Shown: positions 14,074 to 17,995 of the stretch, in pieces
How positions within the stretch are numbered: the stretch's first letter is position 1
Layout: each line of letters starts with the position of its first letter
Assembly: GCA_937883885.1 (NCBI GenBank)
Contig: CAKZXL010000592.1
Location: 1 to 17,995 of the forward strand
Length of the DNA: 17,995 nt
From: an uncultured Aquincola sp.
GTDB lineage: Bacteria > Pseudomonadota > Gammaproteobacteria > Burkholderiales > Burkholderiaceae
Direction: 5' to 3'
The notes under the pieces: model-generated
Told to the model about the DNA's origin: nothing
The model's input: only the letters and a program-made list of their open reading frames with translations
Database searches by the model: none
Program-made: the position numbers and the translations under genes

Positions 14074-15368
14074 TCGGCCATCCCTTCGCTGGTCAGCTCG
14101 TTCTCGGAAGCCGGGAACTCCTGCTCGGCCGGCGGCACCGGCTCGAAGTAGTAGGTGATGCGCTGGCGCGGCGCCAGGTATTCCATCGACGCCTGCGGCA
14201 GCTGGCTGGCCTTGAGGCTGCGGCGGATGCCCAGCGTGGGCTCGTCCTCGAGGTTCATGTGCAGCGCCTCGTCGCGCGGCACACGGCTGTCGTGCACCAG
14301 CACCCGCGGCTTGAGCGGGCGCGACGAATTGACACCCACCACGATGGCGTAGCGCTCGTCCGTCAGCTGCACCACCGAGCCCGGCGGGTACACGCCCATC
14401 ATGCGGATGAAGGCGTTGAGCATGGTCACGTCGAACTTGTGCTTGCCCTGGGCGAACATCACCGACAAGGCTTCGTGCGGCGTCAGCGCCTTGGCCGGCG
14501 ACACCGGGTTGCACAGGTTGTCGTAGCGGTTGACCAGCGAGACGATGCGCGCGGCCGTCGTCATGCGGTCGACGTTCAGCCGCTGCGGAAAGCCGGTGCC
14601 GTCGGCCTGCTCATGGTGCTGGGCGATCACCAGCAGCGCGCCGGGCGACAGGCCCATCTTGCGGCCCAGCGTCACGCCCTGCGACACATGCTCGCGGTAG
14701 GCCTGGGTCTCAGCGCCGGTGAAGTGGTCTTCGAGGTAGCGCACGCGCGAAGGCAGTTCCACCTTGCCGATGTCGTGGAGCAGCGCGCCCATGCCCAGGT
14801 CGGTCATGTCGACCTCCGACAGGCCGAACAGCTTGCCCATCAGCAGCGAGATGACGCTGACGTTGAGCGAATGCGCGGTGCTGCGGTCGCCCGCGCTTTC
14901 GGTGAGCAGGCGGATGCACATCTCGCGGTCGGCCAGCATCTTCTGCACCAGCGCCTGCGTGAACACCTCGCTGCGCACGCGGGCGCCCACCGGGTCGGAC
15001 TGCGCCATGGCAGCGGCGGCGCGCCACGACTTGCTGGCCTCGGCGTACTGGCGCTCGCACTGCAGCAGGGCTTCGCGCTGGCTGGCCAGCGCCGCGCGGC
15101 GCTGCCGGCGTTGCAGCTGCTCGGGCGTCTCGGCTTCCTGGCTGGCGGCCTGTGCATCGGCCTGCGCCGGCTGCGGGGTGGTCACGGGGTCGCTGCGCTC
15201 GGGGCTCCAGCGGATGCGCGTCAACCCCAGGCTGCGGATGGTCGCGATCTGCTCCGCATCGCCGATGCGGAAGCTGCTGAGCGGGAACGGATGCGACATC
15301 CACCCGAGGTCCAGGTGAACGAACATGCCGATGCGCAGTTCGCTGACGTCGATGGAGGCGGTGGACAT
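14070..15368 (-). CDS. HD-GYP domain c-di-GMP phosphodiesterase with N-terminal DUF3391
   Basis: The 432-residue protein has an N-terminal DUF3391 domain (about 5-60, with ELRIGMFVHLDLGWMSHPFP), a helical linker rich in Gln/Arg/Ala (about 65-125), and an HD-GYP domain (about 145-340). Metal-site residues are present: His166, HDIGK (198-202), His227, HH (251-252) and Asp283. The GYP signature reads DGTGFP (256-261), a common Phe variant. Such proteins hydrolyse c-di-GMP to pGpG or GMP and often control motility, pili or biofilm. The start at 15368 gives the DUF3391 domain right away. No Shine-Dalgarno is evident. A sigma-28-like promoter lies 41-68 bases upstream, in the gap after the Lrp-type gene. 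It overlaps the downstream GGDEF-EAL gene. Confidence 0.93.
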   Translation of the reverse strand: MSTASIDVSELRIGMFVHLDLGWMSHPFPLSSFRIGDAEQIATIRSLGLTRIRWSPERSDPVTTPQPAQADAQAASQEAETPEQLQRRQRRAALASQREALLQCERQYAEASKSWRAAAAMAQSDPVGARVRSEVFTQALVQKMLADREMCIRLLTESAGDRSTAHSLNVSVISLLMGKLFGLSEVDMTDLGMGALLHDIGKVELPSRVRYLEDHFTGAETQAYREHVSQGVTLGRKMGLSPGALLVIAQHHEQADGTGFPQRLNVDRMTTAARIVSLVNRYDNLCNPVSPAKALTPHEALSVMFAQGKHKFDVTMLNAFIRMMGVYPPGSVVQLTDERYAIVVGVNSSRPLKPRVLVHDSRVPRDEALHMNLEDEPTLGIRRSLKASQLPQASMEYLAPRQRITYYFEPVPPAEQEFPASENELTSEGMAE

Positions 15369-15408
15369 GGCGAGCAGGCGAGAGAAATGACGGAAGCGGT
15401 TAAAAAGG

Positions 15409-15436
15409 TTGTCGGCCAGATGTATCAGGAACTTGA
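15409..15436 (-). promoter_or_regulatory. Candidate sigma-28 (FliA) flagellar-class promoter for the HD-GYP operon
   Basis: On the minus strand the sequence reads TCAAGTTC (15436-15429), a 12-base spacer, then GCCGACAA (15416-15409). The FliA consensus is TAAAGTTT-N11-GCCGATAA, so the match is 6 of 8 and 7 of 8 with a spacer one base longer. Transcription would start near 15400, about 33 bases before the HD-GYP ATG. The site lies wholly in the short gap after the Lrp-type gene, where a promoter is expected. The sequence match is direct; use by FliA is inference. Confidence 0.6.
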
Positions 15437-15447
15437 AGCCCGCCCGC

Positions 15448-15891
15448 TCAACGCTGGATGCGCGTGGACAGCACGATGGCCGAGGTGGTGCGCTCCACGC
15501 CGTCGAGCGCACCGATGCGGTCGATCAGGGCGTCGAGCTCGGTGATCGAGGACGCGGCCACCACCGCGATCAGGTCGTAGGGCCCGCTGACCGACAGCAA
15601 GGTGCGCACCTCCGGAATGCGCCGCAGCGCCGCGGTGATGGAGGCACCCTGCTTGGGCCCGGCGATCACCATCACATGCGCGCGCACCAGCGCCGCTTCC
15701 GCCTCGTCCGGCACCACCACGGTGTAGCCGGCGATCGCGCCCTGGCGTTCCAGCCGCTGCAGCCGGCTTTGCACCGTGGTGCGCGCCACGCCCAGCCGCC
15801 GCGCCAGGTCGGCAGCGGGCAGGCGGGCGTTTTCGCGCAGCAACGCCAGTAGTGCGCGGTCGGTGTCGTCCAGCAGGGGCAACTTCGTCAT
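15448..15891 (-). CDS. Lrp/AsnC-family transcriptional regulator
   Basis: The 147-residue protein is the usual length. It has an N-terminal helix-turn-helix (LLDDTDRALLALLRENARLP, then DLARRLGVARTTVQSRLQRL, about 7-48) with the family motif GAIAGYTVVV, followed by a RAM effector domain (about 65-145) containing SVSGPYDLIAVV. Lrp/AsnC proteins form octamers and sense amino acids. The gene is divergent from a lysine-dehydrogenase-like gene 123 bases away, so I infer local control of that gene, with an amino acid such as lysine as a plausible ligand. The start at 15891 fits the domain start; no strong ribosome binding site is visible. The HD-GYP gene lies 79 bases downstream on the same strand but probably has its own promoter. 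Confidence 0.92.
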   Translation of the reverse strand: MTKLPLLDDTDRALLALLRENARLPAADLARRLGVARTTVQSRLQRLERQGAIAGYTVVVPDEAEAALVRAHVMVIAGPKQGASITAALRRIPEVRTLLSVSGPYDLIAVVAASSITELDALIDRIGALDGVERTTSAIVLSTRIQR

Positions 15892-16014
15892 GTCGTCAAG
15901 TCTAGTCAGCGATGCGACGTGGCAGGGCCTGCATTTCGTCGGCTTGTGGGCTGCAATCGGCCGAAGTCCGGCTGAAGATGCGCGGCATCCACCGCCACCT
16001 TCGCAGGAGCCCTC
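15892..16014. promoter_or_regulatory. Divergent control region between the Lrp-type and lysine-dehydrogenase-like genes
   Basis: This 123-bp gap must hold both promoters, but no clear -35/-10 pair stands out. GCAGG-G-CCTGC (15922-15932) is an 11-bp palindrome and a candidate operator. AGGAG at 16005-16009 is a strong ribosome binding site 5 bases before the plus-strand ATG. Confidence 0.4.
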
Positions 16015-17127
16015 ATGAAAGACATCCTCGTCATCGGTGCCGGCCAGATCGGCCAGGTCGTGGCCGGCCTGCTGGCCGACAGCGGCGATTACCGCGTCAC
16101 CCTGGCCGACCGCTCGCCCGACGCATTGGCAGCGGCGGTGCCCACGGGCCAGCGGCTGCAGGCGCTGGCCCTGGACGTGACCGACACCGCGGCCCTGCAG
16201 GCGGCGCTGCGCGGGCGCCATGCGGTGGTCAGCGCCGCGCCCTGGCACATGACGGTGCCCATCGCCGAGGCGGCGCGCGCCGTGGGCGTGCACTACTTCG
16301 ACCTCACCGAAGACGTGGCCAGCACCCGCCGCATCCGCGAGCTGGCGCAGGGGGCAGGCCATGCCTTCGTGCCCCAGTGCGGCCTGGCGCCGGGCTTCAT
16401 CAGCATCGTGGCCGCCGACCTGGCGCGCGGCTTCGACACGCTGGATGCGGTGCGCCTGCGCGTCGGCGCCCTGCCCGCCTACCCCAGCAATGCCTTCAAC
16501 TACAACCTGACCTGGAGCACCGACGGCGTCATCAACGAGTACATCCAGCCTTGCGAGGCCATCGTCGATGGCCGCCGCACCGAAGTGCCGGCGCTGGAAG
16601 AGCGCGAGCAGTTCGCGCTGGACGGCGTGCTCTACGAAGCCTTCAACACCAGCGGCGGCCTGGGCACGCTGTGCGAGACGCTGGAAGGCCGTGTGCGCTC
16701 GCTCAACTACCGCAGCATCCGCTACCCCGGCCACGGCGCGCTGATGAAGGCGCTGCTGCACGACCTGCGCCTGAAGGACCGGCGCGAGGTGCTCAAGGAC
16801 ATCCTGGAGAACGCGCTGCCCGCCACGCTGCAGGACGTGGTGATCGTGTTCGTCACCGTCACCGGCTGGCGCGGCGGCCGGCTGCAGCAGGACAGCTACG
16901 CCCACAAGATCTACGGCGGCCGCGTGGCGGGCCAGCCGCGCAGCGCGATCCAGATCACCACCGCCAGCAGCGTGTGCGCCATGCTGGACCTGCTGACCCA
17001 GGGCCGGCTGCCCCAGCAGGGCTTCGTACGCCAGGAAGAAGTGCCGCTGGCCGACTTCCTGGCCAACCGCTTCGGCGCCGCCTACGCGCCGGCCGCCAGC
17101 ACGCCGCCGCTGGCCCGCGCCGCCTGA
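16015..17127 (+). CDS. Saccharopine dehydrogenase-family oxidoreductase, probable L-lysine 6-dehydrogenase
   Basis: The 370-residue protein starts with a Rossmann NAD(P)-binding fold (ILVIGAGQIGQVVAGLL, GxGxxG at 8-13; LADRS at the end of the second strand). It continues with blocks shared with lysine 6-dehydrogenases: GLAPGFISIVAADLA, the VGALPAYP segment, FNYNLTWSTDGVINEY, EAFNTSGGLGTL and the LNYRSIRYPGHG block. Such enzymes deaminate lysine at the epsilon position to give 2-aminoadipate semialdehyde/piperideine-6-carboxylate, the first step of one lysine degradation route. Members of the wider family act on saccharopine or other substrates, so lysine is the best guess, not proven. An AGGAG lies 5 bases upstream. 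The divergent Lrp/AsnC regulator fits an amino-acid catabolic role. A hairpin resembling a terminator follows the gene. Confidence 0.85.
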   Translation: MKDILVIGAGQIGQVVAGLLADSGDYRVTLADRSPDALAAAVPTGQRLQALALDVTDTAALQAALRGRHAVVSAAPWHMTVPIAEAARAVGVHYFDLTEDVASTRRIRELAQGAGHAFVPQCGLAPGFISIVAADLARGFDTLDAVRLRVGALPAYPSNAFNYNLTWSTDGVINEYIQPCEAIVDGRRTEVPALEEREQFALDGVLYEAFNTSGGLGTLCETLEGRVRSLNYRSIRYPGHGALMKALLHDLRLKDRREVLKDILENALPATLQDVVIVFVTVTGWRGGRLQQDSYAHKIYGGRVAGQPRSAIQITTASSVCAMLDLLTQGRLPQQGFVRQEEVPLADFLANRFGAAYAPAASTPPLARAA

Positions 17128-17141
17128 ATGTCCGCGTTGAC

Positions 17142-17176
17142 GGGCCGCCCGCAGCTTGCGAGGCGGCTCGGTTGTT
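17142..17176 (+). terminator. Possible terminator after the lysine-dehydrogenase-like gene
   Basis: GGGCCGCC (17142-17149) plus CGCA (17150-17153) pairs across a GCT loop with TGCG (17157-17160) and GGCGGCTC (17162-17169). This gives a 12-bp stem with one bulged A and one G-U pair, followed by GGTTGTT. The tail is only moderately T-rich. The stem overlaps the -35 element of the next promoter. Confidence 0.4.
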
Positions 17177-17184
17177 CGTATGAT
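17156..17184 (+). promoter_or_regulatory. Sigma-70-type promoter of the CoA-transferase gene
   Basis: TTGCGA (17156-17161) and TATGAT (17179-17184) match the -35 (4 of 6) and -10 (5 of 6) hexamers with an ideal 17-base spacer. Transcription would start near 17191, inside the first of two palindromes, so a bound protein there would be expected to repress. Confidence 0.6.
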
Positions 17185-17218
17185 GTTCTTTAGAAGAACG
17201 TGTGTTCTTATATCGAAC
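17174..17218. promoter_or_regulatory. Tandem GTTC-N7-GAAC palindromes, candidate operator for the CoA-transferase gene
   Basis: Two 15-bp palindromes sit 4 bases apart: GTTCTTTAGAAGAAC (17185-17199, perfect arms of six) and GTTCTTATATCGAAC (17204-17218, arms GTTC/GAAC). A further GTTCG half-site is at 17174-17178, between the -35 and -10. The repeats cover the predicted transcription start and end next to the ribosome binding site. Dimeric regulators such as the IclR-family PcaR/PcaU proteins often control 3-oxoadipate CoA-transferase genes, but the actual binding protein is not in the window. Confidence 0.6.
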
Positions 17219-17231
17219 AGGAGACGACGCC

Positions 17232-17933
17232 TTGATCAACAAAATCTCGCCTTCCATCGAAGCGGCGCTGGCCGACGTGCACGACGGCGCCACGGTGATG
17301 ATCGGCGGCTTCGGCACCGCCGGCCTGCCCAACGAGCTGATCGACGGCCTGATCGCCCAGGGCGCCAAAGACCTGACCATCGTCAACAACAACGCCGGCA
17401 ACGGCGACACCGGCCTGGCCGCGCTGCTGGCCAAGCGGCGGGTGCGCAAGATCATCTGCAGCTTTCCGCGGCAGGCCGACAGCCACCACTTCGACGCGCT
17501 GTACCGCGCTGGCGACATCGAGCTGGAACTGGTGCCCCAGGGCAACCTGGCTGAGCGCATCCGCGCCGCCGGTGCCGGCATCGGCGGCTTCTTCACGCCC
17601 ACCGGCTACGGCACGCAGCTGGCCGAAGGCAAGGAAACGCGCGAGATCAACGGCCGCATGTACGTGCTGGAGTCGCCCATCCATGCCGACTTCGCGCTCA
17701 TTCGCGCCGAGCGCGGCGACCGCTGGGGCAACCTCACCTACCGCATGACGGCCCGCAACTTCGGCCCGGTGATGGCCATGGCCGCCAAGGTCACCATCGC
17801 CACCGTGCACGACGTGGTGGAACTGGGCAGCCTGGACCCCGAGGCCGTGGTCACGCCGGGCATCTTCGTGCAGCGCGTGGTGCAGGTGGCGCGCGTGGCC
17901 ACCACCGGCGGCGGCTTCAAGCAGGCCGCGTGA
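17232..17933 (+). CDS. pcaI: 3-oxoacid (probably 3-oxoadipate) CoA-transferase subunit A
   Basis: From a TTG start the protein has 233 residues and the family features in order: INKISPSIEAAL at the start, GGFGTAGLPNELI (about 25-37), VNNNAGNGDTGLAALL, SFPRQADSHHFD, LVPQGNLAERIRAAGAG, FFTPTGYGT and ARNFGPVMAMAAK. This is subunit A (PcaI/ScoA type) of the CoA-transferase that moves CoA from succinyl-CoA to 3-oxoadipate or a similar 3-oxoacid in aromatic degradation. The catalytic glutamate is in subunit B, which does not follow directly. TTG at 17232 is preferred: AGGAG (17219-17223) lies 8 bases upstream and family members begin at this point. The in-frame ATG at 17202 lies within the operator and adds 10 unconserved residues. 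The choice between 3-oxoadipate and acetoacetate is uncertain. Confidence 0.88.
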   Translation: MINKISPSIEAALADVHDGATVMIGGFGTAGLPNELIDGLIAQGAKDLTIVNNNAGNGDTGLAALLAKRRVRKIICSFPRQADSHHFDALYRAGDIELELVPQGNLAERIRAAGAGIGGFFTPTGYGTQLAEGKETREINGRMYVLESPIHADFALIRAERGDRWGNLTYRMTARNFGPVMAMAAKVTIATVHDVVELGSLDPEAVVTPGIFVQRVVQVARVATTGGGFKQAA

Positions 17934-17995
17934 TGCGGCGTCGCCTCTTCATGGCCGGCGCCGCCGGCCTGGCCACGCTCGGCGCGCCGCTGCGC
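17933..17995 (+). CDS. Exported protein, N-terminal signal peptide only (cut by the right edge)
   Basis: An ATG overlaps the CoA-transferase stop as TGATG and opens a frame of 21 codons to the edge: MRRRLFMAGAAGLATLGAPL plus Arg. The arginine cluster followed by a hydrophobic Ala/Gly/Leu stretch is an export signal, possibly of Tat type (RRRLF). It does not resemble the start of a CoA-transferase subunit B. In Burkholderiales, periplasmic substrate-binding proteins of the tripartite tricarboxylate (Bug) family often begin this way and sit in aromatic degradation operons. That identity is a guess from the leader and position only. Confidence 0.55.
   Translation, partial: MRRRLFMAGAAGLATLGAPLR

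Noticed and set aside
14074..14514. N-terminal extension of about 147 codons for the GGDEF-EAL protein.
   Set aside because: It overlaps the conserved C-terminal half of the HD-GYP gene in another frame and has Ala/Arg/Gly-rich shadow composition; the GTG at 14073 with the GTGA overlap is a better start.
15892..16905. Long in-frame extension upstream of the Lrp-type protein on the minus strand.
   Set aside because: It is antisense to the lysine-dehydrogenase-like gene, and the Lrp domain starts cleanly at the ATG at 15891.
1..17995. CRISPR arrays, tRNA/rRNA genes, insertion sequences, integrases or prophage genes.
   Set aside because: No repeat-spacer pattern, cloverleaf, transposase motif or terminal inverted repeat pair was seen on either strand by reading.

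Overview
The window is GC-rich, densely packed DNA. Its gene content points to a betaproteobacterium of the order Burkholderiales, probably near the Rubrivivax/Leptothrix/Ideonella group. Pointers are the DUF1840 protein, the VgrG N-terminus style, the RuvB sequence, the minor pilin cluster, GC-rich third codon positions, and frequent GTG/TTG starts with overlapping stops. This placement is inference from gene style; no marker gene allows a species call. No tRNA, rRNA, CRISPR array, insertion sequence or integrase was seen.

Left part (1-3778): the 5' end of a type VI secretion vgrG runs off the left edge. Then come a LysR regulator divergent from a PACE-family efflux pump, a periplasmic PCu(A)C copper chaperone convergent with the pump (their stop codons overlap), and a stand-alone ruvB followed by a hairpin terminator.

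Middle (4017-10288): a tightly overlapping operon for type IV pilus minor pilins and the tip adhesin, in the order pilE-like, fimT/gspH-like, pilV, pilW, pilX, pilY1. Five of the six genes encode prepilin-type leaders; pilY1 encodes a large secreted protein with a von Willebrand A-like MIDAS and a C-terminal propeller.

Right-middle (10296-15891, all minus strand, read right to left): an Lrp/AsnC regulator, then an HD-GYP phosphodiesterase, a PAS-PAS-GGDEF-EAL protein, DUF1840, a YbhB/YbcL (PEBP) protein and a histidine phosphatase. A sequence closely resembling a flagellar sigma-28 promoter lies between the Lrp gene and the HD-GYP gene. Both c-di-GMP proteins look able to degrade c-di-GMP, so the block plausibly lowers c-di-GMP as part of the motility programme, next to a pilus-tip operon of the type involved in surface sensing.

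Right end (16015-17995): a lysine 6-dehydrogenase/saccharopine dehydrogenase-like enzyme divergent from the Lrp gene. Next is a 3-oxoacid (3-oxoadipate) CoA-transferase subunit A with a TTG start, behind a well-formed promoter overlapped by two tandem 15-bp palindromes. The last gene is cut by the edge; it begins with an export signal rather than the expected CoA-transferase subunit B.

Most genes are ordinary members of known families. I did not find a clearly new system. The most informative unexplained signals are regulatory (sigma-28-like promoter, tandem GTTC-N7-GAAC operator, structured pilE leader) and residue-level (degenerate PilY1 calcium loop, GGDQF variant).
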